Origin: Proteobacteria bacterium SG_bin9 | GTDB lineage: Bacteria; Pseudomonadota; Alphaproteobacteria; Rhizobiales; Xanthobacteraceae | Length of the DNA: 64,000 nucleotides | Assembly (NCBI GenBank): GCA_002083525.1 | Contig: LWDM01000079.1 | Location: 1 to 64,000, forward strand | Direction: 5' to 3' | Shown: piece after piece, positions 42,802 to 50,546 of the stretch | Layout of the letters: each line of letters starts with the position of its first letter | How positions within the stretch are numbered: the first letter of the stretch is position 1 | Translations under genes and position numbers: made by a program | The notes under the pieces: model-generated | What the model saw: only the letters and a program-made list of their open reading frames with translations | Database searches by the model: none | Told to the model about the DNA's origin: nothing

Positions 42802-43080
42802 TTGAAACTCTGGAAACCCTTAACGGTCGCGCTGGGAATCGGTGCGGCCTGCGCCGCTTGCTGCGCGATTCCCGGGCTCGGCTTTTTGGTGGCTGCAATG
42901 ACCACGGGGACGCTGGTTGGCGGCATCGGCTTCGGCGTTTACGGCTGGATCGCAGGCATCCTGGCAATCGCAGCCGTGAGCCTGTTTCTTCTTTTCAGAC
43001 GCCGCCGCGCCGTCGCATGCTCGGTCAGTTCATGTGGCTGCCGCGATGCTGCGGCTCAAGACGCTACGTCTGTCCCCTGA
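42802..43080 (+). CDS. MerF/MerT-like mercury transporter
   Basis: This 92-residue membrane protein has two helices. Helix 1 carries AACAACCAIPGLG with C17, C20 and C21, the vicinal-cysteine pattern of MerF and MerT. The cytoplasmic C-terminus has ACSVSSCGCRD with C73, C78 and C80, again like MerF. Such proteins move Hg(II) into the cell for MerA; no merA is in the window, so detoxification would need a distant reductase, or the metal is different. The start is TTG 42802 with GGAGG 8 bases upstream. The gene overlaps the convergent rlmE end by 17 bases. Confidence 0.75.
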   Translation: MKLWKPLTVALGIGAACAACCAIPGLGFLVAAMTTGTLVGGIGFGVYGWIAGILAIAAVSLFLLFRRRRAVACSVSSCGCRDAAAQDATSVP

Positions 43081-43744
43081 ACCCCGTCGCCAACACATAG
43101 CGTTCCGACGAGTCCGCGCGGCTTGCGGCCGGCTTCACATGCTTCACGGCTGTGAAATCGCGCTTGAGCTGCGCCTGCAACGTCGCATCCGCGCCGCTCT
43201 GAAACACTTTTGCGACGAACGTGCCGCCGGGCTTGAGCACCTCGCACGCGAACGCGGCCGCGGTCTCGACGAGACCGACGATGCGGAGTTGATCGGTCTT
43301 GCGATGGCCAGTGGTGTTCGCCGCCATGTCCGACATCACCACGTCCACGTCACCGCCCATCATAGCGCGCAGCTTGTCCGGCGCGCTGTCGTCAAGGAAA
43401 TCCAGCTGCGCAAACGTGACACCGGGAATTTCCGGCATTTCCAGAAGGTCGATCGCAACGACCTTACCCTTCCCGTCCACCGCGCCGACGCGCTTGGCCG
43501 CGATCTGGCTCCAGCCGCCCGGCGCGGCGCCAAGATCGACCACCGACATGCCCGGCTTCAGGATGCGGTGCTTGTCGTCCATCTCGAGCAGCTTGTACGC
43601 GGCGCGCGAGCGATAGCCGTCACGCTTCGCCTGCATGACGTACGGATCGTTGAGCTGGCGTTCGAGCCAGAGTTTCGAGGACAGCTTGCGCTTGCCACCG
43701 CTCTTGACGGTGACGTGCATCCGCCCGGTCTTGTCTTTAGCCAT
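43064..43744 (-). CDS. rlmE: 23S rRNA 2'-O-uridine methyltransferase RlmE (FtsJ)
   Basis: This 226-residue SAM enzyme methylates U2552 of 23S rRNA. The SAM motif is VVDLGAAPGGWSQIAAKR. The catalytic K-D-K-E tetrad is visible as the lysine in SRAAYKLLE, aspartate in VMSDMAAN, lysine in VAKVFQ and glutamate in SSERYVLA. It follows ppx on the same strand with a family-2 repeat between, an arrangement I recall from related genomes. Confidence 0.94.
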   Translation of the reverse strand: MAKDKTGRMHVTVKSGGKRKLSSKLWLERQLNDPYVMQAKRDGYRSRAAYKLLEMDDKHRILKPGMSVVDLGAAPGGWSQIAAKRVGAVDGKGKVVAIDLLEMPEIPGVTFAQLDFLDDSAPDKLRAMMGGDVDVVMSDMAANTTGHRKTDQLRIVGLVETAAAFACEVLKPGGTFVAKVFQSGADATLQAQLKRDFTAVKHVKPAASRADSSERYVLATGFRGQT

Positions 43745-43773
43745 TTGAGACTACTGGCACGAAAATGATGACT

Positions 43774-43848
43774 CGTCATGCCCGGGCTTGACCCGGGCAT
43801 CCATCTTTTTTGCTAAGATGGATTGCCGGATCAAGTCCGGCAATGACG
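43774..43848. repeat. Dispersed palindromic repeat, family 2, copy 1
   Basis: It begins CGTCATGCCCGGGCTTGACC and ends TCCGGCAATGACG, with ATCCATCTTTT near the centre. Copies occur at 52372-52447 and 54927-55010. When read as protein it gives MPGSSPGMT-like strings, a known source of wrong start calls. It separates ppx from rlmE. Confidence 0.85.
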
Positions 43849-43849
43849 A

Positions 43850-44923
43850 TTACGATACGCGTCCGGCGCGATCGTCCCGCATCATCTCGATCAGCATGCC
43901 CTCGCGCAGGCCCCGGTCGGCGACGCGCAGCCGCGGCAGCGGAAACGACTGGCGGATCGCATCGAGAATGGCACAGCCGGCGAGCACAAGATCGGCGCGC
44001 TCGACGCCGATGCAGGCGTTGTCGGCACGCTGCTGATAGCTCATGCCGAGCAGCTTCGCGATGGCGCGGGTGACGTCGGCATCCTCCATCCAGATGCCGT
44101 CGATGCGGCGGCGATCATAGCGCGCCAGATCGAGGTAGACGCCGGCGACCGTCGTCACCGTGCCCGACGTTCCCAGCAGGTGCATGCCGGCCAGATCCCC
44201 GCCATGCGCCTGCGCGAACGGCGCGACATCCGCCGCCACCGCTTTCACCATCGCCGCGTAGGATTCGGTCGTCACGTCCTTGCCGCCGAAGCGTTCGGCG
44301 AGCGTCACCACGCCGAGCGGCAGCGACGCCCAGCCGTCGATGGTCGGGCGTCCCTGCGGATCGTCGGCATTGCGGGTGATGCGGACGACTTCGGTCGAAC
44401 CGCCGCCGATGTCGAACAGAATCGCACCGCGTGCATTTGCTTCGAGCAGCGGTGAGCAGCCGAGCACCGCCAGCGTCGCTTCCGTCTCGCGGCCGATCAC
44501 TTCCAGCGTGATGCCGAGTTCGTCGGCGACGCGCGCGCGAAACTGATCCGCATTCGCCGCCGCGCGGCAAGCTTCCGTCGCGATCAGCCGCAGCCGGGTG
44601 GCGTTCCGGAACTTGATCTTGTCGCGGCAGATGCGCAGCGCTCCCATGGCGCGGGCGATCGCAGCATCGCTGATGCGGCCGGTGGTCGAAATACCTTCGC
44701 CGAGCCGGATGATGCGCGAGAACGAGTCGATGACATGGAAGCTGTCGCCGTCGGGCTTGGCGATCAGCAGGCGACAGTTGTTGGTGCCGAGATCGAGCGC
44801 GGCGTAGACGCCGGTCTCAGTGTGGCCATGGGATTTCTGAGCGCGGGCATCGCTCCCCGCGGTCATACCGTCCTGCCGCTCCTCGCGCGGCTGTGAACCG
44901 CCGCGAAGCCGCGCGTCATTCAT
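43850..44923 (-). CDS. Exopolyphosphatase/guanosine pentaphosphate phosphatase family protein
   Basis: This is a 357-residue Ppx/GppA phosphatase. The sugar-kinase-like phosphate-binding motifs are ALDLGTNNCRLLIAK and LFDIGGGSTEVV, with a catalytic glutamate in EATLAVLG. The first 37 residues before YAALDLG are probably a disordered extension or a wrong start. It hydrolyses polyphosphate or pppGpp; which one cannot be told. It is upstream of rlmE on the same strand. Confidence 0.9.
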   Translation of the reverse strand: MNDARLRGGSQPREERQDGMTAGSDARAQKSHGHTETGVYAALDLGTNNCRLLIAKPDGDSFHVIDSFSRIIRLGEGISTTGRISDAAIARAMGALRICRDKIKFRNATRLRLIATEACRAAANADQFRARVADELGITLEVIGRETEATLAVLGCSPLLEANARGAILFDIGGGSTEVVRITRNADDPQGRPTIDGWASLPLGVVTLAERFGGKDVTTESYAAMVKAVAADVAPFAQAHGGDLAGMHLLGTSGTVTTVAGVYLDLARYDRRRIDGIWMEDADVTRAIAKLLGMSYQQRADNACIGVERADLVLAGCAILDAIRQSFPLPRLRVADRGLREGMLIEMMRDDRAGRVS

Positions 44924-45178
44924 CGCTCAAAATCCAATGCTCGGCGCAGAGTCGCTGCCGGAGTGTTACGTTTCGCCGCAAAGTTTAGCAGCGCCTCAAA
45001 ACGCTGCAACCGCAGCGCAGATGCAGCATTCGGCTTTCGTCATTGTCGTGTGCCGATTGGTGGCTTATGTCACGAAAGCAGCGTCATTTCCGGCCGTTCC
45101 GCCTCGCAGAACCCGGCATTTCTGGGCTTATTCATGCAAGATCATCCTGCGCGCCTGTCCGTCGATAACTCTATTGCA

Positions 45179-47503
45179 ATGCAAAAGAACGCGGTCGGCC
45201 AGCCCGTCCGCCGCAAGGAGGATGACACGCTGGTGCGCGGCAAGGGCCGCTACACCGACGACTTCAGCCTGCCCCATCAGGCCTATGCCTGGATCGTCCG
45301 CAGTTCGCATCCGCACGGCATTATCAAGAGCATCGATACCGAGGCCGCGCGCAGGATGCCGGGCGTCCTCGGCATCTGGACCGGCCACGATATCGCCAAG
45401 GCCGGCTACGGCCCCTACACCTGCGCGATTCCGCTGAAAAGCCGCGACGGCTCGCCGCTGCTGCAGACCAACCGCGTCGCGCTGATGACCGACAAGGTCC
45501 GCTTCGTCGGCGACCCGGTCGCCTGCGTCGTCGCCGAAACCTTGGCGCAGGCGCGCGATGCGGGCGAAGCCATCGTGCTCGACATCGAGCCGCTTCCCGC
45601 CGTGACGTCCGCGGAGGAAGCCTCGAAGCCCGGCGCGCCACAGCTCTACGACCACATCCCGAACAACGTGGCCCTCGCCTACTACTCCGGTGACACGGAA
45701 AAGGTCGCCGCCGCGTTCAAGTCGGCCGCGCATGTGACCAAACTCGACATCGCCAACACGCGTCTCGTGGTTGCGGCGATGGAGCCGCGCGCCGCGCTCG
45801 CCTCCTACGATAAGGCGCGCGATCACCTGACCATTCAGGTGCCGACGCAGGGCGTCTCCGGCAACAAGGCGAACCTGACCCGCAACATCATGAAGCTCGC
45901 CGACGACAAGCTGCGGCTGATCACGTCGAACGTCGGCGGTTCGTTCGGCATGAAGAACGTCAACTATCCGGAGTACGTCTGCATCCTGCACGCGGCGAAG
46001 GAACTCAATCGCCCGGTGAAGTGGACGGACGAGCGCTCGACCAGCTTCCTCTCCGACAGCCACGGCCGCGCGCAGGACGTGACCGCCGAACTCGCGCTCG
46101 ACAAGGACGGCAACTTCCTCGCCATCCGCGTCACCGGCTACGGCAACCTCGGCGCGTTCATCACCGGCGTCGGCCCGCTGCCGCTCTCGCTCAACATCCC
46201 GAAGAATATTGCCAGCGTCTACAGGACGCCGCTGATCGAGGCCGACATCAAGTGCGTGCTCACCAACACGACCTTGATGGGCGCCTATCGCGGCGCCGGA
46301 CGCCCCGAGGCCAACTACTTCCTGGAGCGGCTGATCGATCGCGCCGCCGTCGAGATGGGCATCGACCGCATTAGCTTACGCAAGCGCAACATGATAAAGC
46401 CCTCGCAGATCCCGTTCGCAGCGGCCAGCGGCATGAACTACGACAGCGGCGACTTCCCGGCCGTGCTGGCCGACGCCATGACGTTCGCGGACTTCACCGG
46501 CTTCGCCAAGCGCAAGCGCGAGAGCAAGAAGAACGGCAAGCTGCGCGGCATCGCGGTGGGCTCGTATCTGGAAGTCACCGCCCCTCCCGGCGCCGAACTC
46601 GGCAAGATCGAGTTTAACAAGGACGGCACCGTCACCTTCGTCACCGGCACGCTCGATTACGGCCAAGGCCACGCCACGCCGTTCGCGCAGGTGCTGTCGG
46701 ATCGGCTCGGCGTGCCGTTCGACAAGATCAACCTGCATCAGGCGGACAGCGACCGCGTCTCGGCCGGCAACGGCACCGGCGGTTCGCGCTCGATCACCGC
46801 GAGCGGTCAGGCGATCGTCGAATCCTCCGCGCTCGTGATCGAGAAAGGCAAGAAGGCCGCCTCGCATGTGCTGGAGGCCGCCGAGGGCGACATCGAGTTC
46901 GCGGGCGGCCGCTTCACGATCGCCGGCACCGACCGCGGCATCAACATCATGGATCTCGCGGCGAAGCTGCGCGACGAGCCGCCCGGCGGCGATGCGCCGA
47001 AATCGCTCGACGTCGATCACACCACCGCGCCGGTGCAGTCCACCTTCCCGAACGGCTGCCACGTCGCGGAGGTCGAGGTCGATCCGGACACCGGCGTCGT
47101 GCAGGTCGTGCGCTACTCCGGCGTCAACGACTTCGGCACCGTCGTCAATCCGATGATCGTCGCCGGCCAAATTCACGGCGGCGTCGCGCAGGGCATCGGT
47201 CAGGCGCTGATGGAATGCGTGACCTACGACGACAGCGGCCAGCCGATCACCGGCTCATTCATGGACTATGCGCTGCCCCGCGCCGGCGACATCCCGTTCG
47301 TCGAGACCGGCGATCATCCGGTGCCGGCAAAGAGCAATCCGCTCGGCACCAAGGGCTGCGGCGAAGCCGGATGCGCCGGCAGCCTCTCCACCATCGTCAA
47401 CGCGGTGATCGATGCGCTGTCGGACTACAACATCGCCCACATCGACATGCCGCTGACGCCGGAACGCGTCTGGCGCGCTATACAGGACGCGAAGGCGTCG
47501 TAA
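45179..47503 (+). CDS. Xanthine dehydrogenase-family molybdopterin subunit, form II CoxL-like
   Basis: This large molybdenum-cytosine-dinucleotide hydroxylase subunit has about 774 residues. The form II signature AYRGAGR is at 369-375; form I CO dehydrogenases have AYxCSFR instead, so CO oxidation is unlikely. GQPVRRKEDDTLVRGKGRY is the usual opening. The start is uncertain: ATG 45179 fits relatives, and ATG 45134 is the alternative. The FAD subunit (CoxM-like) and 2Fe-2S subunit (CoxS-like) genes that such enzymes need are absent here. It is preceded by a 255-base gap and followed by repeat 47508-47581. Confidence 0.85.
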   Translation: MQKNAVGQPVRRKEDDTLVRGKGRYTDDFSLPHQAYAWIVRSSHPHGIIKSIDTEAARRMPGVLGIWTGHDIAKAGYGPYTCAIPLKSRDGSPLLQTNRVALMTDKVRFVGDPVACVVAETLAQARDAGEAIVLDIEPLPAVTSAEEASKPGAPQLYDHIPNNVALAYYSGDTEKVAAAFKSAAHVTKLDIANTRLVVAAMEPRAALASYDKARDHLTIQVPTQGVSGNKANLTRNIMKLADDKLRLITSNVGGSFGMKNVNYPEYVCILHAAKELNRPVKWTDERSTSFLSDSHGRAQDVTAELALDKDGNFLAIRVTGYGNLGAFITGVGPLPLSLNIPKNIASVYRTPLIEADIKCVLTNTTLMGAYRGAGRPEANYFLERLIDRAAVEMGIDRISLRKRNMIKPSQIPFAAASGMNYDSGDFPAVLADAMTFADFTGFAKRKRESKKNGKLRGIAVGSYLEVTAPPGAELGKIEFNKDGTVTFVTGTLDYGQGHATPFAQVLSDRLGVPFDKINLHQADSDRVSAGNGTGGSRSITASGQAIVESSALVIEKGKKAASHVLEAAEGDIEFAGGRFTIAGTDRGINIMDLAAKLRDEPPGGDAPKSLDVDHTTAPVQSTFPNGCHVAEVEVDPDTGVVQVVRYSGVNDFGTVVNPMIVAGQIHGGVAQGIGQALMECVTYDDSGQPITGSFMDYALPRAGDIPFVETGDHPVPAKSNPLGTKGCGEAGCAGSLSTIVNAVIDALSDYNIAHIDMPLTPERVWRAIQDAKAS

Positions 47504-47507
47504 CGTT

Positions 47508-47581
47508 CGTCATTGCGAGGAGCGTAGCGACGAAGCAATCCAGTCCCAGATACTGAGCTGGATTGCTTCGCTCGCAATGAC
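47508..47581. repeat. Dispersed palindromic repeat, family 1, copy 2
   Basis: It begins CGTCATTGCGAGGAGCG and ends CTTCGCTCGCAATGAC, with the inner pair GAAGCAATCCAG/CTGGATTGCTTC. It is 4 bases after the coxL-like stop, between that gene and the convergent amidohydrolase. It is shorter than copies 1 and 3 by the loss of a few bases in the right arm. Confidence 0.85.
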
Positions 47582-47583
47582 AA

Positions 47584-48429
47584 CTATTGCAGTTTGAACA
47601 CCCGCTTCGCATTGCCGGAGAGGAACGCATCCTCCTGCTCACGTGAAAGCCCGAGGCCGGCCAACCCCTCGAGACACTTCTGCGGCGGTAGCATCGGCCA
47701 GTTGGTGCCAAACATCGCGCGCGTCTTGCCCGGCCCTTTCATCCAGCTCACGAACGCCGGCGGCAGCCGGTGCAGCACGTACGCCGACGTGTCGACATAG
47801 AAGTTCGGAAACTTGATCGCGAGCGTGGTCAACTCGTCGAGCCACGGGAAGCCGACGTGGCCGCCGACGACCACGAGCTCCGGGAAATCCAGCAGCACGT
47901 CCTCGAGATACGGAATCATCCGCCCGGTGTCGGAGCGCTTCAGCGGTCCGGTGTGGCCGATCTGCGTGCAGAACGGCACGCCCGCATCGACGCACGCGGC
48001 ATAGATCGGATAGTAACGCCGATCGTTCGGCGGCAGGTTCCACAGCCACGGCACCACGCGCACGCCGACGAACGTCTTGCCGTCGACCCAGCGGCGAATC
48101 TCGCGCACGCCCTGCATCGGGTCGTTGAGGTCGACGGTGGCAAGCCCGCGAAACCGCGCCGGCGCCTCGGCGATCTGCGCCGCGACCTCCTCGTTGCTGA
48201 TCAGGCTGCCCTCCGGCCCGTGCCAGGCCGAAATCAGCGCGATATCGACACCGCCCGCGTCCATCGCCGCCAGCGTCGCCGACACGCTCGATCCCATCGT
48301 CTGGCCAGCGCGGCCGGTCCAGCGCAGCAGCGGCTCAAGCCAGGGACGCTTTGCCATCCGTTCCGTCGTGATCTGCGCCCATACGTCGATCGCACCCGTT
48401 CCTGTCGCATTCTTGCCTGTCGCACCCAT
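47584..48429 (-). CDS. Amidohydrolase family 2 protein
   Basis: This 281-residue TIM-barrel amidohydrolase of the aminocarboxymuconate-semialdehyde decarboxylase/uronate type carries the histidine-glycine motifs TQIGHTGPL and GGHVGFPWLDEL, and the late aspartate-asparagine region MFGTNWPML. The N-terminal HxH motif is atypical (AIDVWAQIT), so it may lack one metal ligand. These enzymes decarboxylate or hydrolyse aromatic-type acids. It is divergent from a MarR regulator with an inverted repeat between, so it is the likely target. Confidence 0.84.
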   Translation of the reverse strand: MGATGKNATGTGAIDVWAQITTERMAKRPWLEPLLRWTGRAGQTMGSSVSATLAAMDAGGVDIALISAWHGPEGSLISNEEVAAQIAEAPARFRGLATVDLNDPMQGVREIRRWVDGKTFVGVRVVPWLWNLPPNDRRYYPIYAACVDAGVPFCTQIGHTGPLKRSDTGRMIPYLEDVLLDFPELVVVGGHVGFPWLDELTTLAIKFPNFYVDTSAYVLHRLPPAFVSWMKGPGKTRAMFGTNWPMLPPQKCLEGLAGLGLSREQEDAFLSGNAKRVFKLQ

Positions 48430-48450
48430 CTGTCCGCTCCATCTTGCTAT

Positions 48451-48468
48451 TACTTCATTAGTGAAGTA
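48451..48468. promoter_or_regulatory. MarR operator in the amidohydrolase/MarR intergenic region
   Basis: TACTTCA-TTAG-TGAAGTA is a perfect 7-base-pair inverted repeat with a 4-base centre. It lies 22 bases from the amidohydrolase start and 43 bases from the MarR start, so one site can control both. Its size fits a MarR dimer. Confidence 0.72.
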
Positions 48469-48510
48469 TATGATTGTGGATGATGCGGGGCAACTGGTTT
48501 ATCAAGCTGC

Positions 48511-48942
48511 ATGTCCGCTTCGAAGCACCGGCTCTACCATCGCCTGCAAGTGGCCGCGCACCGCCTGCAGAAGGCGGCCGATCGCGCCGTGCTGGATGCC
48601 GCCGAGATCACCACCGCGCAGTCCGCGGTGCTCTCCATCGTCGCATCGCAAGGACCGGTCACCCAGCGCGACGTCGCAACTCAGCTTGGACTGAACGAGT
48701 CGGCCGTGACCGCCATGGTCGGCCGCCTGCTCGGCATGAAGCTGCTGGAGCGCACGCGCGATGAGGACGACGCGCGCGCCTGGCGTTTGGAAGCCAGCGA
48801 ACGTGGCCGCGCCGCGCTGAAGCAGATCGAGAAGCCGTTCCGGCAGATCAACCAGACCATCGAAACCGCGCTCTCGGCGGATGAGATCGCACAGCTCGCC
48901 GATTACCTCGACCGCATCGGCAAGGCCTTCAAGCGGGACTGA
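48511..48942 (+). CDS. MarR-family regulator
   Basis: This 143-residue MarR protein has a winged helix covering about residues 30-100; TQRDVATQLGLNESAVTAMVGRLLGM is the recognition region, followed by the RTRDEDDARAW wing. It has no cysteine in the domain. It is divergent from an amidohydrolase gene, with an 18-base inverted repeat between, and probably represses both in the absence of a phenolic or carboxylic ligand. Confidence 0.88.
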   Translation: MSASKHRLYHRLQVAAHRLQKAADRAVLDAAEITTAQSAVLSIVASQGPVTQRDVATQLGLNESAVTAMVGRLLGMKLLERTRDEDDARAWRLEASERGRAALKQIEKPFRQINQTIETALSADEIAQLADYLDRIGKAFKRD

Positions 48943-48955
48943 GTCATGTCATTTT

Positions 48956-49005
48956 GCTGCATGACCTGATCCGAAAACCGGTTCCCACTTTTCGGGTCAT
49001 GCAGC
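48956..49005. repeat. Palindromic repeat, family 3, copy 2
   Basis: The outer stem GCTGCATGACC/GGTCATGCAGC encloses CCGAAAACCGG and CCCACTTTTCGG. It resembles 42235-42281. Its right end overlaps the last codons and stop of the dehydratase-like gene, so the repeat contributes the C-terminal ...AAA residues of that protein. Confidence 0.8.
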
Positions 49006-49791
49006 CGCCTGCTCGCGCGGCTGGTAGATCGCCGTGTGCAGGCAATGCGCGACGATCGTCGCATCGTTGGCGACGATGATGCCGTCGAGCTCGACGAAGC
49101 GGTGACCCTTCTTCTCGTAGTTGCCGGTCACCTTCGCCCGCACCGTCAGCACGTCTCCCACTTTTGCCGCCGCGAGGTGGCGGATGGTGCTGCCGACATG
49201 AATCCATGGGCCCAGGATCGCGTTCTCCATCAGCGCCCAGTTCATCGTCCGCAGCAGCGTGCCCGGATGCACGAGATTGTCGCGCGTGTAGAGCGCATCG
49301 CCCTCGCGCACGTCCTTCAGATACTGCGCGGCAAGATCGTTCGTTTGCGTGTACGGCGGAATGCCGAGCCACCCGCCCTGCTTGTACGAATTCGGATCGA
49401 CCGGCTTGCGCTCCTTCACCGCCGCCACGCTCTCGAACGCGGCGAGCGACAGTGACGGCCGCTCCGCCGGCATCGAGGCGCTGCCCGTCGCGCAGAGCTC
49501 ACCGCGGCTTTCCGCGCGGATCGACAGGCCGCTTGCCGTTTCCTCGGCGGTGATCGTCACCATCTCGCCGTCATAGACCGGCTTGTGGAAACGTCCGTCC
49601 ATCTGCCCGTTTTCGAGGAACGCCCGGCCCCACTTCGCGACCGGCAGGTGGCTCATGTAGGCGAACACGTCGACGCCCGGAACCAGCGCGCCAACGAAGC
49701 CATAGCGCCGCGCCACCGTGTCGTCGTGCATCTTGTTTTCGGACTGCTTGGCGAGATTGTAGGCGGAAACGCGATAGGGCTCGATCGGCAT
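48997..49791 (-). CDS. Hot-dog-fold (MaoC/FAS1-like) acyl dehydratase-like protein
   Basis: This 264-residue protein has two hot-dog-like halves. The N-terminal half has MPIEPYRVSAYNLAKQSE and VYDGEMVTITAEET. The C-terminal half has HVGSTIRHLAAAKVGDVLTV and GNYEKKGHRFVELDG, the usual strand pattern of MaoC-type dehydratases. The DxxxxxH catalytic pair of R-hydratases is not clear, so activity is uncertain. The start ATG 49791 was chosen over a longer frame because the protein opens with a conserved-looking PIEPYRV. Its 3' end lies in a repeat. Confidence 0.65.
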   Translation of the reverse strand: MPIEPYRVSAYNLAKQSENKMHDDTVARRYGFVGALVPGVDVFAYMSHLPVAKWGRAFLENGQMDGRFHKPVYDGEMVTITAEETASGLSIRAESRGELCATGSASMPAERPSLSLAAFESVAAVKERKPVDPNSYKQGGWLGIPPYTQTNDLAAQYLKDVREGDALYTRDNLVHPGTLLRTMNWALMENAILGPWIHVGSTIRHLAAAKVGDVLTVRAKVTGNYEKKGHRFVELDGIIVANDATIVAHCLHTAIYQPREQAAA

Positions 49792-49890
49792 GCGGCGTCC
49801 TCGATATTTTTGGCTTGTTGGCGGAAAGACTACGCAAAGATCGTGAAGCCGCAAGCCGCCATTTGGCCTCGCCAATCATGGGCCGTTGCG

Positions 49891-49966
49891 CTAGTGGTCC
49901 GATTCTAACATTCGCACCCCGGTGCGGCAGGTGTTTTTGCGAATGTTAGAATCAAAGGACCACTAG
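49891..49966. repeat. Long palindromic element A
   Basis: The left arm CTAGTGGTCC-GATTCTAACATTCGCA (49891-49916) pairs with the right arm TGCGAATGTTAGAATC-GGACCACTAG (49938-49966), which carries three extra A residues (49954-49956) between its parts. A 21-base loop is left. A related element B follows in reverse orientation. There is no gene in the interval. Confidence 0.85.
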
Positions 49967-49979
49967 CAATTTTAGAATC

Positions 49980-50055
49980 TAGTGGAGTTTTGGATTTGAC
50001 ATTCGCATTACAAACCCGCTGCTAGGGACGTGCGAATGTCAAATCCACTCCACTA
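49980..50055. repeat. Long palindromic element B (inverted relative to A)
   Basis: The left arm TAGTGGAGT-TTT-GGATTTGACATTCGCA (49980-50007) pairs with the right arm TGCGAATGTCAAATCC-ACTCCACTA (50031-50055). Here the three extra bases are in the left arm, so B is element A turned around. The stem sequence has changed while the pairing is kept. It ends 12 bases from the YaiI-type gene. Confidence 0.85.
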
Positions 50056-50067
50056 ACGCTGGCCTCA

Positions 50068-50538
50068 ATGAACGACCCCAAACCCTCGCGAATCTACGTC
50101 GATGCCGACGCCTGCCCGGTAAAGGACGAGATTTACCGCGTCGCCATCCGGCATAACCTGCAGGTCAGCGTGGTCGCAGGCAATTTCATCCGCGTGCCGG
50201 ACGATCCGCTGATCGAGCGCATCGCCGCGGGTGCCGGCATGGATGCCGCCGATAACTGGATCGCGGAGCGCGTTGGCACGGGCGACATCGTCGTCACCAA
50301 CGATATTCCCCTCGCCGACCGCTGCGTCAAAGCGGGCGCCGCTGTGCTCGCGCCGAACGGCAAGGCGTTCACCGAGGATTCCATCGGCATGGCGCTTGCG
50401 GTGCGCAACCTGATGAGCGACCTGCGCGAGACCGGCGAGGTGACCGGCGGCCCGCGCGGGTTCTCGCCGCGCGACCGCTCGGCTTTCCTCTCGGCGCTCG
50501 ACCAGACGATCCGCCGCCTGCAGCGTCAGCGCGCCTGA
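50068..50538 (+). CDS. YaiI/YqxD (UPF0178) family protein
   Basis: This 156-residue protein of the PIN-like UPF0178 family carries the conserved opening IYVDADACPVKDEIYRVA and the closing GGPRGFSPRDRSAFLSALD. Acidic residues in VDADAC and TNDIPLADRC fit a PIN-type metal site, but no nuclease activity is established. It ends 8 bases before the uup-like gene. Confidence 0.88.
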   Translation: MNDPKPSRIYVDADACPVKDEIYRVAIRHNLQVSVVAGNFIRVPDDPLIERIAAGAGMDAADNWIAERVGTGDIVVTNDIPLADRCVKAGAAVLAPNGKAFTEDSIGMALAVRNLMSDLRETGEVTGGPRGFSPRDRSAFLSALDQTIRRLQRQRA

Positions 50539-50546
50539 GAGAAACG

